Positions 47,369 to 54,903 of a stretch of DNA of 64,000 nt are shown here, in pieces. Position 1 is the stretch's first letter. Each line of letters starts with the position of its first letter. The stretch is from Salinimicrobium tongyeongense (lineage in GTDB: Bacteria; Bacteroidota; Bacteroidia; Flavobacteriales; Flavobacteriaceae), in assembly GCF_026109735.1 (NCBI RefSeq), contig NZ_CP069620.1, positions 2,852,001 through 2,916,000 of the forward strand. The letters are read 5' to 3'. Under the pieces are notes generated by a model. That model saw nothing but the letters and a program-made list of their open reading frames with translations, was not told where the DNA came from and did no database searches. A program made the translations under genes and the position numbers.

Positions 47369-47944
47369 TTAGGATTCCTTCTGTGGGATCCATTTGATTT
47401 CTTTCACCTGTAAATCATGAGACAACTTTCGTGCCAGCACAAAAAGGTAGTCACTTAGGCGGTTGAGATACTGCAGCACCTGCTCCTCAAAAGGTTCAAT
47501 TTCATAGAGAGCTGTGGCCAAACGCTCGGCCCTGCGGCACACACAGCGGGCTACGTGACAAACTGACACGGTTTGGTGTCCGCCCGGAAGTATAAAGTGT
47601 GTCATGGGCGGCAATTCTTCGTTCATCTTATCAATTTCCTGCTCCAGGAGCTCGATATCTTCCGAAGAAATTCGCGGAATATTAAGGCGTTCTTTGCCAT
47701 TTTTGAGCACCGCTTTTTCAGGATCGGTGGCAAGTATGGCCCCAAGAGTGAACAAACGGTCTTGTATCTTAATAATGATCTCGCGGCTGTGTTCATCTAC
47801 CTGCTGGTCTCGCATAAGGCCCAGGTGAGAGTTGAGCTCATCTACGGTGCCGTAACTGTCAATGCGAATATGGTGTTTTGGGACCCGGGTGCCGCCAAAT
47901 AACGCAGTGGTTCCCTTGTCGCCTGTTTTGGTATAAATCTTCAT
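47369..47944 (-). CDS. cob(I)yrinic acid a,c-diamide adenosyltransferase (PduO type)
   Basis: A 191-residue ATP:corrinoid adenosyltransferase making adenosylcobalamin. The PduO N-terminal signature KIYTKTGDKGTTALFGGTRVPK is at residues 2-23, with DSYGTVDELNSHLG, VCHVARCVCRRAERL and the C-terminal YLNRLSDYLFVLAR. No other cobalamin gene is in the window, so it probably serves salvage. Confidence 0.93.
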   Translation of the reverse strand: MKIYTKTGDKGTTALFGGTRVPKHHIRIDSYGTVDELNSHLGLMRDQQVDEHSREIIIKIQDRLFTLGAILATDPEKAVLKNGKERLNIPRISSEDIELLEQEIDKMNEELPPMTHFILPGGHQTVSVCHVARCVCRRAERLATALYEIEPFEEQVLQYLNRLSDYLFVLARKLSHDLQVKEIKWIPQKES

Positions 47945-48060
47945 CTTTTTTGGTTTAAAAGCTTCCTGTTTGAAGGGAGCCTAAAGTAAGAAAATAAAGA
48001 GGGCTTTAAAAATTGGATTGGCAGAAGTAAAACTTTAGGATTTTTTTTCTGAAGAGGTTC

Positions 48061-48077
48061 CAAAAATGGCATTTTTG
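48061..48077. repeat. copy of the recurrent palindrome, intergenic
   Basis: CAAAAATGGCATTTTTG, 17 of the 19 positions (outer bases C/C), in the 200-base gap between the adenosyltransferase gene and a small membrane-protein gene. Nothing else is seen in that gap. Confidence 0.55.
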
Positions 48078-48145
48078 ACAGGTATTCCTTAAGATGTTTT
48101 CCTTAATACACAATGGGAATATATTGAAAATAAAGGCTGAAGGTT

Positions 48146-48346
48146 TTAGTTTTTTTCTGCTGAAGAATTCTGAAGTTTGTCTTTTCTTTTCCTGCCGAAT
48201 TTCTTCCGAATGTTTTTGCCCAGAGAACGCCGCCATTCCAGCTCTTTTTTTCTACGTTTTCGGCTTCTAATCCACAGGAAAAAGGCCACACAAACACATA
48301 GCAGTGCCAGGTACAAAAAGAGTTCGTTATTCCAGAATTCATTCAT
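48146..48346 (-). CDS. small membrane protein with basic tail, paralogue 1
   Basis: A 66-residue protein: one transmembrane helix (about residues 9-26, LFLYLALLCVCVAFFLW), then a strongly basic cytosolic tail (IRSRKRRKKELEWRR ... KFGRKRKDK). It shares the pattern L-x-Y-x-x-L ... AFFLW-x-R ... KRR with the 53-residue protein encoded 83 bases upstream. The tandem pair lies downstream of an ABC ATPase gene with a putative ECF promoter. Function unknown; the tail could bind nucleic acid or acidic lipid. Confidence 0.6.
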   Translation of the reverse strand: MNEFWNNELFLYLALLCVCVAFFLWIRSRKRRKKELEWRRSLGKNIRKKFGRKRKDKLQNSSAEKN

Positions 48347-48428
48347 GGCGCACAGTTTTCAGATGATAATTTACCAAATCATCTCTTTAGCCTGTACTTA
48401 CAAACTGTTAATTCGTTAGCTGCAGATG

Positions 48429-48590
48429 CTATTTCTCCCTGTTCTTTCTTTCGTGGTAGCGGTTCCTGAAACTTCGGTGTTTCTTGTGCTCCCGTCTCTT
48501 TTTCGACTGATTCCTGTTCCACAAAAAGAAAGCGAGAAACACTGCGATAAGGATGATGTAGAGTAGAGTATCGCTATCGAAAAATGACAT
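48429..48590 (-). CDS. small membrane protein with basic tail, paralogue 2
   Basis: A 53-residue protein found by reading the minus strand: MSFFDSDTLLYIILIAVF and then LAFFLWNRNQSKKRRE, with a transmembrane helix at about residues 8-24 followed by a tail with many Lys, Arg and His. It resembles the 66-residue neighbour in layout and in AFFLW. Its ATG and second codon lie in a copy of the recurrent palindrome. It starts 52 bases after the stop of the ABC ATPase gene on the same strand. Confidence 0.6.
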   Translation of the reverse strand: MSFFDSDTLLYIILIAVFLAFFLWNRNQSKKRREHKKHRSFRNRYHERKNREK

Positions 48591-48596
48591 TTTTTG
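48578..48596. repeat. diverged palindrome containing a start codon
   Basis: CGAAAAATGACATTTTTTG. The palindrome includes the ATG of the 53-residue protein, so its centre is read as Met-Ser-Phe. Confidence 0.45.
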
Positions 48597-48642
48597 TTAG
48601 TTAAGAGTTCGGGTACCGGGTATTTTTTTTGACAACTAATTA

Positions 48643-49341
48643 TTAAACACTAAGAACTTCTTTCCGTTCGTCGCTTTCAATCATTCCGTCGCGAAGGCGT
48701 ATAACGCGATGGGCGTGCCGGGCAATATCTTCTTCGTGGGTTACCAGAATTACGGTGTTGCCTGCGGCATGAATTTCATCAAAAAGGCTCATGATCTCGA
48801 CAGAGGTTTTGGAATCAAGGTTCCCGGTAGGCTCATCGGCAAGAATGATGGAAGGTTTGTTGACGAGCGCGCGTCCCACAGCAACCCTTTGCCTCTGCCC
48901 TCCCGAAAGCTGGTTTGGCTTGTGATCCATCCGGTCGGCCAGGCCAACATCTGCAAGAACTTTTTCGGCGCGTTCTTTTCGCTGACTTTTAGTAGCTCCG
49001 GCGTATATCATTGGGAGTGCCACATTTTCAAGGGCACTGGTGCGCGGCAGGAGGTTAAAGGTCTGGAAAACAAAACCAATCTCCTTATTCCTTATCTCGG
49101 CGAGTTCGTCGTCACTCATCTGGCTCACGTCCTTTCCGTTAAGGATATACTGGCCCGAAGTAGGAGTGTCAAGGCAACCCAGGATGTTCATCAGGGTTGA
49201 TTTTCCCGAACCTGAAGGCCCCATAAAGGCTACATATTCTCCTTTGACAATATCGAGGTCGATACCTTTAAGGACTTTTACAATTTCCTGACCCAGGTGA
49301 AAATCCCGGGTAATTTGCCTGATCTTGATTACGCTGCTCAT
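48643..49341 (-). CDS. ABC transporter ATP-binding protein, MacB/LolD type
   Basis: A 232-residue ATPase starting [28 protein letters not shown]; an alternative start at 49443 lies upstream of the predicted promoter and is rejected. Walker [10 protein letters not shown], signature [16 protein letters not shown] and Walker [13 protein letters not shown] are intact and typical of MacB/FtsE/LolD ATPases. No FtsX-like permease gene is next to it; two small membrane proteins follow instead. The permease is probably encoded elsewhere. Confidence 0.9.
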   Translation of the reverse strand: MSSVIKIRQITRDFHLGQEIVKVLKGIDLDIVKGEYVAFMGPSGSGKSTLMNILGCLDTPTSGQYILNGKDVSQMSDDELAEIRNKEIGFVFQTFNLLPRTSALENVALPMIYAGATKSQRKERAEKVLADVGLADRMDHKPNQLSGGQRQRVAVGRALVNKPSIILADEPTGNLDSKTSVEIMSLFDEIHAAGNTVILVTHEEDIARHAHRVIRLRDGMIESDERKEVLSV

Positions 49342-49363
49342 AAAAAATCTGAATTCATTAGAA

Positions 49364-49392
49364 TTAGACGCAAGGTAAGGGAGTTTGTTACA
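49364..49392 (-). promoter_or_regulatory. ECF-sigma-type promoter of the MacB/LolD-type ATPase
   Basis: On the minus strand TGTAAC (49392-49387), exactly 17 bases, GTCTAA (49369-49364), 22 bases before the ATG. Same architecture as the sites at 18345, 18892 and 26196. Confidence 0.6.
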
Positions 49393-49516
49393 TTTATTAA
49401 TAAGCAAAAGGGGGATTTGAATATTTGAAGATTGGAAATTCATTTGCTATCTAAGTCCTCCGTTTCTCTCTTTGTAAAGTTAAAGGCAAACAACCAGTAG
49501 TTAACAGCTTTTTAAA

Positions 49517-49551
49517 TCCCTGCCTACTAAATACTGCCTACTGCAAACTTA
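49517..49551. repeat. heptamer-period array (5 units)
   Basis: TCCCTGC CTACTAA, then ATACTGC, CTACTGC, AAACTTA, ending exactly at the stop codon of the methyltransferase gene (49552). Confidence 0.5.
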
Positions 49552-50511
49552 TCATACCCGAATTACGAAATGTTCCTTCTCCTGTTCCCTTCTGAAAAAA
49601 ACCAGTCCCCATTGAAAAGTGTCTATAGAAACCTTCACTTTTGGATGGGCTTTTATCTCTTCCCAGGCTTCTTCCATGCCTTTTGACCAGTGGATGTCGT
49701 CGAAAATCATGACGCTATCATTATGAACTGTGGGAAGTAACTTTTTAAAATAAGAAAGAGTGGCTTCTTTTTGGTGATTGCCGTCGATATAAATCAGATC
49801 GTAGTTTGGAGTTCGGAGTTCGGAGTTAGAGGTTTGTTGTTTGTGGTTTGTGGTTTGTGGTTGTTGTTGGGTTGACAGTTGTCGGATCTCAGTTGTCGGT
49901 TGATGGATCACGGATTGCGGATCCGCGCCAACTGTTTGGGGATATTTGGTGTGGGAAGCATTGGGATTTGGTGCTTGGTGCTTGGGCCTTTCCTCCGTCC
50001 ACTGCCCACGGACCACTGGATTTTCTTCAAATCTCCCAATCTTCAGCTGAATATTGTTTAATCCAAATTCCTCAAATTTCTCCTTTGCTATCGCAGCTGT
50101 TTCAGCGCATCCTTCAATAGTGATGATCTTGACCTTATTTCCTGCTGCCATAGCTGCTGTACCCAGGCCGAGGGAAGTGCCCAGCTCAAGTGCCGTATCT
50201 GCTTTTAAATACCTCACCAACCTATTAAGGAGTCGGGCGCGTTTGGGGGAAATGCCTGTATTTTTTGCCATTTTTGACACTTCACGTGCGCTGGTTTTAA
50301 ATACCCTGCTTCCGGCACCAAAATCTGTAATATGAATTGTTCTTGTATTTTTCTGCAGGGAGTTTCGGTGTTTTTTCAGAAGGGCATAAGCTGCATATTT
50401 CTTCCTGTCATAGAAACACCTGGTCACAAGGCCGTATACAAACGGCGAATGCACTCCATGCTGATTGGTGGAGCGGAGGAGAAACTTTATGTAGGCGAAA
50501 ACAATGAACAA
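49552..50511 (-). CDS. SAM-dependent methyltransferase with a repeat-derived insert
   Basis: A 319-residue class-I methyltransferase (O-methyltransferase/MTase_24-like). The start is a TTG by elimination, and FLLRSTNQHGVHSPFVYGLVTRCFYD is a typical N terminus. The SAM motif is LELGTSLGLGTAAMAAG (about residue 113), and YDLIYIDGNHQKE is the Rossmann strand with the acidic residue. Between them lies a Gln/Thr/Pro/Asn-rich stretch of about 75 residues (about 163-237) absent from the normal fold and encoded by a heptamer-period array. The substrate is unknown. Whether the protein still folds is open. Confidence 0.75.
   Translation of the reverse strand: MFIVFAYIKFLLRSTNQHGVHSPFVYGLVTRCFYDRKKYAAYALLKKHRNSLQKNTRTIHITDFGAGSRVFKTSAREVSKMAKNTGISPKRARLLNRLVRYLKADTALELGTSLGLGTAAMAAGNKVKIITIEGCAETAAIAKEKFEEFGLNNIQLKIGRFEENPVVRGQWTEERPKHQAPNPNASHTKYPQTVGADPQSVIHQPTTEIRQLSTQQQPQTTNHKQQTSNSELRTPNYDLIYIDGNHQKEATLSYFKKLLPTVHNDSVMIFDDIHWSKGMEEAWEEIKAHPKVKVSIDTFQWGLVFFRREQEKEHFVIRV
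49801..50025. repeat. heptamer-period array inside the methyltransferase gene
   Basis: About 225 bases in register of 7, clearest on the + strand as G-initial units: GGAGTTC GGAGTTC, GTGGTTT GTGGTTT, GTTGTCG, TGGTGCT TGGTGCT, GTCCACT. The length is a multiple of three, so the reading frame is kept and the array is translated as the insert. Confidence 0.6.
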
Positions 50512-50541
50512 TTAGCAATAAACAATTATCAATTATCAGGA
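50500..50541. repeat. heptamer-period array (6 units) at the methyltransferase start
   Basis: AACAATG AACAATT, then AGCAATA, AACAATT, ATCAATT, ATCAGGA. It overlaps the TTG start codon of the methyltransferase gene. Confidence 0.55.
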
Positions 50542-50643
50542 AAAAATATTAAGAAGCATCAATAAATTTCAAATTACAAGCACCAAATTCCAATCTTGCT
50601 ATTACCTTAAACTTCCCTGATTAGTGTTGACCGGTTTTAGATA

Positions 50644-51486
50644 TTAATTTTCATTATCAAAAATAGTAATAATTGGTCTTTCTTCTGTTTTGAGGGTTGA
50701 CCAATAACTAATGAACTCTTCAGGGTTTCTTTTCTCTAAATGATCATGGGATCTTTTGGTGTTATAATTTTTTACTGCTTTGTTCACCTGGTTCTTGAGT
50801 TGGCTAAAGGATTGTGGCTTCCAGTGATCCAGATACTCCTCTTTTATTGTTCTATTGATCCTCTCGGCATATGCATTGTCCTGAGCACTTAAGGCCATAC
50901 TTATAGTGGTCGTATTTGATTGTAAGAGTTCAGTATAAGATTTGTACGTATACTGGCTTCCTCGATCTGAGTGATGGATCTTAGGAGCTTTGTTTTGTTT
51001 TAAAGCCATCTTCAAAGCTTTTAAATTTGCTGTCCCTCTCATATGATCAGAGACTTCATAACCGACTATTTTCTTGGTGTAAACATCAATTATAAATACT
51101 GCATAATAAAATTTGTCTCCTACCCGATAGTAAGTAATATCGCTTTGCCATACTACCGAAGGTGCATTGATCTTTATTCCTTTAATTTTATTCGGATAGT
51201 AGATATTACCGGCAATGGTTGTGCGTCTATAATTCTTCTTTCTTTTGAGACGATAACCTAATTGCATAAAAGTCTCTACAAAACGATCTCTCCCAATAAA
51301 ATCAGGCTTTAAAGTATAGTACATTTTTTCCACCCCACAACCAGGATGATCTCTACGAATATCATCAGCTTCAGACATTAATTCCATCAAACGATGATCA
51401 AAAATTCTTTGTCTTCTAGCATATTGATGGACAGCTTGTTTACTGATCCCAATGCCTTCATAGAATTGATTCATGGAATAACTCAC
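50644..51486 (-). CDS. IS3-family transposase, orfB (DDE integrase)
   Basis: A 280-residue catalytic subunit. The first Asp is in VWQSDITYY, the second in KIHHSDRGSQYT and the Glu in NAYAERINRTIKEEYL, so the DDE triad is complete, and the HTH_21 and rve domains are in the usual order. The start is a GTG overlapping the orfA stop (GTGA). The A-rich GAAAAAG just before it is a plausible -1 frameshift site for an OrfAB fusion, as in other IS3 elements. Confidence 0.92.
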   Translation of the reverse strand: MSYSMNQFYEGIGISKQAVHQYARRQRIFDHRLMELMSEADDIRRDHPGCGVEKMYYTLKPDFIGRDRFVETFMQLGYRLKRKKNYRRTTIAGNIYYPNKIKGIKINAPSVVWQSDITYYRVGDKFYYAVFIIDVYTKKIVGYEVSDHMRGTANLKALKMALKQNKAPKIHHSDRGSQYTYKSYTELLQSNTTTISMALSAQDNAYAERINRTIKEEYLDHWKPQSFSQLKNQVNKAVKNYNTKRSHDHLEKRNPEEFISYWSTLKTEERPIITIFDNEN

Positions 51487-51881
51487 TTTTTCTTTGTTTT
51501 TCCTGAACCAGTTGATTGTGGGGTGCTGTAGTTTTTTTTAATGTCGATATCGAGTTCTGACTTAGCCAGTTCGATCATCTTTTCTAAATAATCCAACTGT
51601 ATCTGTTTACGCCCTAAAGCTGCTTCCAGTTCCTTGTTTTTGGCCTCCAGCTCTTGCATCTTTTTACTGCTACTGTCTTTCATTTCTACAACTCTATAAC
51701 CTTTCTCGTTAAAGGTAGAAAATTTATGAATCCAGTTATAGATCATAGACCGTGACATTCCGTGAAGCTTAGACAGTTGAAATACACTGTACCTGCCACT
51801 TTCATAATCATTCACAATTTGTCTTTTGAACTCATCGGAGAATTTCCGATGTTTACTGAGCAATCGAATATTTGACTTCAT
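51483..51881 (-). CDS. IS3-family transposase, orfA (helix-turn-helix)
   Basis: A 132-residue DNA-binding subunit starting MKSNIRLLSKHRKFSDEFK; an earlier TTG lies inside the terminal repeat. FKRQIVNDYESGRYSVFQLSKLHGMSRSMIYNWIHKF is the HTH, and a leucine-zipper-like coiled coil follows (about 72-105). It ends in a basic GSGKTKKK at the overlap with orfB. Confidence 0.9.
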   Translation of the reverse strand: MKSNIRLLSKHRKFSDEFKRQIVNDYESGRYSVFQLSKLHGMSRSMIYNWIHKFSTFNEKGYRVVEMKDSSSKKMQELEAKNKELEAALGRKQIQLDYLEKMIELAKSELDIDIKKNYSTPQSTGSGKTKKK

Positions 51882-51921
51882 GTAAGTTGATTTTATGGTC
51901 AACCTATATCAGGGACGTACA

Positions 51922-51991
51922 CCTTGAACCTTGAACCTTGAACCTTGAACCTTGAACATTGAACATTGAACCTTGAATCTTGAACTTTGAA
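51922..51991. repeat. heptamer-period array, exactly 10 units
   Basis: Five CCTTGAA units, two CATTGAA, then CCTTGAA, TCTTGAA and CTTTGAA fill 70 bases without a gap and end at the base before the ABC-F stop codon. Seven bases separate it from the IS end (51915). This is the cleanest array in the window. Confidence 0.8.
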
Positions 51992-53860
51992 TTAGCCAGC
52001 GGCTTTATCTCCCAATTCAAACCACCGCTCGGTTTTCTGCTCGATCTCGTTTTCTATTTTACTCAGTTCTACCGAAGTTTTAGTGATCTCATCGGGGCTT
52101 AAGTCTTTAAGGAATTTTTGCTGTACTTCTTCTTTTTTCTTTTCCAGGTTATGGATTTCTTTTTCCAGTTTGTTGTATTCTTTCTGCTCGTTATAAGTGA
52201 GTCCGGCGCTGGTGCTGCTTTCTTTCTTCCATGCTTTTTTATCGGAAGGAGCTTCGGGTTTTTCAGAAGGCTCAGAAATCGAACTGGCCTCATACTCCCG
52301 GTAATCGGTATAATTTCCGGGGAAATCCTCAATTTCAGCTTGTCCTTTAAAAACAAAGAGGTGATCTACGATCTTATCCATAAAATAGCGATCGTGAGAA
52401 ACCACCACAAGACAGCCGGGAAAATCGAGCAGGAAGTTTTCCAGCACGTTGAGGGTCACGATATCCAGGTCATTTGTAGGCTCATCCAGGATAAGAAAAT
52501 TGGGATTCTGAATTAATACCGTGCACAGGTAAAGCCTCTTCTTTTCTCCTCCACTCAGTTTTTCCACGTAATCGTACTGCTTCTTACGGTCAAAGAGGAA
52601 ACGCTCAAGCAGCTGCTGGGCAGAGATCTGCCGGCCTTTCTTCAGGGGAATAAAATCCCCAAACTCCCTAATCACATCAATCACCTTCTGTCCTTCTTTA
52701 ACTTCAATTCCGCGTTGGGTGTAATATCCAAACCTTATGGTTTCTCCAATAGTGATCTTACCCGAATCTGGAGGAATGCTGCCGGTGAGGATGTTCAAAA
52801 AAGTGGATTTTCCGGTTCCGTTTTTTCCGATAATGCCAAGCCTGTCGCCCGGCTGAAAATTGTAGTCGAATTTTTCCAGCAGCTGTAAATCGCCAAAACT
52901 TTTGGAAACATTATGGAACTCGACGATCTTATTTCCCAGCCGTTCCATATTGATCTCCAGTTGCACCTGGTGGTCGTTGCGGCGTTTTGAGGCACGGTCT
53001 TTTATTTCATAAAAATCGTCTATACGCGATTTTGATTTGGTGGTGCGGGCTTTGGGTTGCCGGCGCATCCAGTCCAGTTCCTTCTTAAAAAGCTGTTTGG
53101 CCTTATCGGTATTGGTTTGCTCCAGAGCAATGCGTTCATTCTTCTTGCTTAGGTAGTAGGAGTAGTTTCCTTTATATGTGTAAAGGTTCCCGTCCTCGAG
53201 CTCCACGATTTCATTGCATACACGTTCCAGGAAATAACGGTCGTGAGTAACCATAAAAATGGTGAAGTTCTCTTTGCGGAAGAATTCCTCCAGCCACTCG
53301 ATCATATCGAGGTCGAGGTGGTTGGTAGGTTCATCCATGATGATAAGGTCGGGTTTGTTGAGGATCATCGATGCCAGGGCGAGGCGTTTTTTTTGTCCGC
53401 CGCTAAGACTTCCTACCAGGGCATGAAGATCTTCGAGCTTCAGTTTAAAAAGGATCTGTTTATAGGTAGTTTCAAAATCCCAGGCCTGGTGTGCATCCAT
53501 CTGTTCAAAAGCCTTTTGATAGGCATCGGAATCTTCAGGATTTTCGAGAGCTTTTTCGTAGCGTTCAATGACCTTGAGGATCTCATTATCTGAAGCAAAA
53601 ATGGTTTGTTCTATGCTGAGTTTTGGGTCAAGATTAGGTTCCTGCGGAAGGAAAGCAACAGTGATGTCTTTGCGATACACCACATTGCCTGCATCGGGAG
53701 TATCGTCGCCCGAAAGAATATTTAGAAGGGAAGTTTTTCCGGTGCCGTTCTTGGCTACAAAACCCACCTTGTCTCCTTCATTGATTCCGAAGGAAAGATT
53801 TGAAAAAAGTTCTCTTTCCCCGTAAGCCTTGGCTACATTTTCTACAGATAAATAATTCAC
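51992..53860 (-). CDS. ABC-F family ATPase (Uup-like)
   Basis: A 622-residue protein with two tandem ABC domains and no membrane segment. The start is the GTG at 53860, giving MNYLSVENVAKAYGERELF, which matches the family; a TTG at 53899 is less likely. Walker A motifs AKNGTGKTS and GKNGTGKST, signatures SLSGGQKKR and KLSGGEKKR, and two DEPTNxLD boxes are intact. The linker (about 240-310) is the P-site tRNA-interaction motif, and a C-terminal coiled coil follows (about 545-622). It probably acts on stalled ribosomes or DNA replication, as Uup does. Confidence 0.93.
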   Translation of the reverse strand: MNYLSVENVAKAYGERELFSNLSFGINEGDKVGFVAKNGTGKTSLLNILSGDDTPDAGNVVYRKDITVAFLPQEPNLDPKLSIEQTIFASDNEILKVIERYEKALENPEDSDAYQKAFEQMDAHQAWDFETTYKQILFKLKLEDLHALVGSLSGGQKKRLALASMILNKPDLIIMDEPTNHLDLDMIEWLEEFFRKENFTIFMVTHDRYFLERVCNEIVELEDGNLYTYKGNYSYYLSKKNERIALEQTNTDKAKQLFKKELDWMRRQPKARTTKSKSRIDDFYEIKDRASKRRNDHQVQLEINMERLGNKIVEFHNVSKSFGDLQLLEKFDYNFQPGDRLGIIGKNGTGKSTFLNILTGSIPPDSGKITIGETIRFGYYTQRGIEVKEGQKVIDVIREFGDFIPLKKGRQISAQQLLERFLFDRKKQYDYVEKLSGGEKKRLYLCTVLIQNPNFLILDEPTNDLDIVTLNVLENFLLDFPGCLVVVSHDRYFMDKIVDHLFVFKGQAEIEDFPGNYTDYREYEASSISEPSEKPEAPSDKKAWKKESSTSAGLTYNEQKEYNKLEKEIHNLEKKKEEVQQKFLKDLSPDEITKTSVELSKIENEIEQKTERWFELGDKAAG

Positions 53861-53895
53861 GCAGTTATTTTTGGCAAAAGTAGGTATTTCGATGA

Positions 53896-53958
53896 TCAAT
53901 TAACAATTAAGAATTAGCAGAGGGATTTGAAAATTTGGAGATTTGAAAAGGAAATTGA
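53896..53958. repeat. heptamer-period array, weak
   Basis: TCAATTA ACAATTA, then AGAATTA and about six weaker A/G/T units in the same phase, upstream of the ABC-F gene. Confidence 0.35.
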
Positions 53959-54083
53959 GGGCTGCCAATCTCACACGGGGCTATCCGGTATAAAATCTTA
54001 CTCCTTACTTTAGCCTTCTGCCTTTGATTAACAGTAATTAACAAACTAGTAGTGCAATTATTTTATTATTAACGTTCAAGACC

Positions 54084-54091
54084 TATATTTG
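54084..54091 (+). promoter_or_regulatory. -7 promoter element TATATTTG of the wza-wzc operon
   Basis: Matches TAnnTTTG and ends 20 bases before the wza ATG. No good TTG -33 box is seen at the usual distance. Confidence 0.4.
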
Positions 54092-54111
54092 TCTCTAACT
54101 ATTAGTCCCAA

Positions 54112-54900
54112 ATGAGTATCAGGCAATTACTTGTTATTGTTAGTGTTTTGTTTTTTGTTTCTTCCTGCGTGCCCACAAAACGCTTAATGTATCTGCAGGA
54201 AGATGCCAAAGAGACCGACAGTTTAATTTCTGTAGAAAGAATTCAGAAGCCTTACAGGATACAGGTAAATGACCTGCTGAGTATCAGGGTCAAGGCCATA
54301 GACCAGGACGTGGTGGGCATGTTCAATCCCATTGGAGAGCAAAACCCAAATGCCACGGGTGAAGAAAGGCTGTATTATGACGGATTTTTAGTGGATGCCC
54401 ATGGAAATATCAGGGTTCCCACTTTGGGCGAAGTGAATGTACTTGGGTTTACGGTAGAGGAGGTGAGAGAGAAGATAGAAAAAGCCCTTTTAGACAAGTA
54501 TTTCAAGGAGCAGGCAAACATTTTTGTCACGGTAAAACTGGCGGGAATACGGTATACCACCATTGGTGAGATAGGTTCGGGGAGCCAGGTAATTTATAAA
54601 GAGCAGGTGACCATTATGGAAGCTATTGCCAATGCCGGGGATATTTCTGAATTTGGCGACAGGACCGATGTGGTAATCGTGCGACAGTACCCGGGCGGGG
54701 AGAAAAGGCACCATATTGACCTTACCAGCATAGACGCGATGAAATCGCCGTATTACTATATTCAGCCCAACGACCTTATCATAGTGAATCCGCTTCCGCA
54801 GAAAGCCCTTGGCCTTGGTACTACCGGCCTTGAAGCTTTTCGCACCGTTACAACGATCCTGGCGTTTGTAACTTCAACAATATTATTAATTACCCGGTGA
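54112..54900 (+). CDS. polysaccharide export outer-membrane lipoprotein (Wza family)
   Basis: A 262-residue lipoprotein with lipobox VSSC (Cys19). The polysaccharide-export domain is at about 45-135 (YRIQVNDLLSIRV ... DGFLVDAHGNIRVPTLGEVNVLGFT), followed by an SLBB-like segment (AGIRYTTIGEIGSGSQV). A hydrophobic C-terminal helix (TVTTILAFVTSTILLI) replaces the longer E. coli Wza end. It forms the outer-membrane channel for capsule or exopolysaccharide. The wzc gene starts 3 bases later, so they form an operon. Confidence 0.92.
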   Translation: MSIRQLLVIVSVLFFVSSCVPTKRLMYLQEDAKETDSLISVERIQKPYRIQVNDLLSIRVKAIDQDVVGMFNPIGEQNPNATGEERLYYDGFLVDAHGNIRVPTLGEVNVLGFTVEEVREKIEKALLDKYFKEQANIFVTVKLAGIRYTTIGEIGSGSQVIYKEQVTIMEAIANAGDISEFGDRTDVVIVRQYPGGEKRHHIDLTSIDAMKSPYYYIQPNDLIIVNPLPQKALGLGTTGLEAFRTVTTILAFVTSTILLITR

Positions 54901-54903
54901 TGT

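Larger units (their letters stand above)
50614..51915. mobile_element. IS3-family insertion sequence
   Basis: About 1.3 kb. The ends carry imperfect inverted repeats: TCCCTGATTAGTGTTGACC (50614-50632) and, on the opposite strand, TCCCTGATATAGGTTGACC (51897-51915), 16 of 19 bases alike. Inside are orfA (helix-turn-helix) and orfB (DDE integrase) in overlapping frames. No clear target-site duplication is visible (left flank AAACT, right flank CGTAC). It sits between the methyltransferase and ABC-F genes, with a heptamer array on each side. Both orfs look intact. Confidence 0.88.

Noticed and set aside
48006-48342. Alternative 76- and 79-codon frames overlapping the small membrane-protein gene
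   Set aside because: They overlap the 66-residue frame, which alone shows a clear helix-plus-basic-tail layout and a paralogue next door.
51922-51991. Possible CRISPR array
   Set aside because: Units are 7 bases with no spacers, and no cas genes are in the window.
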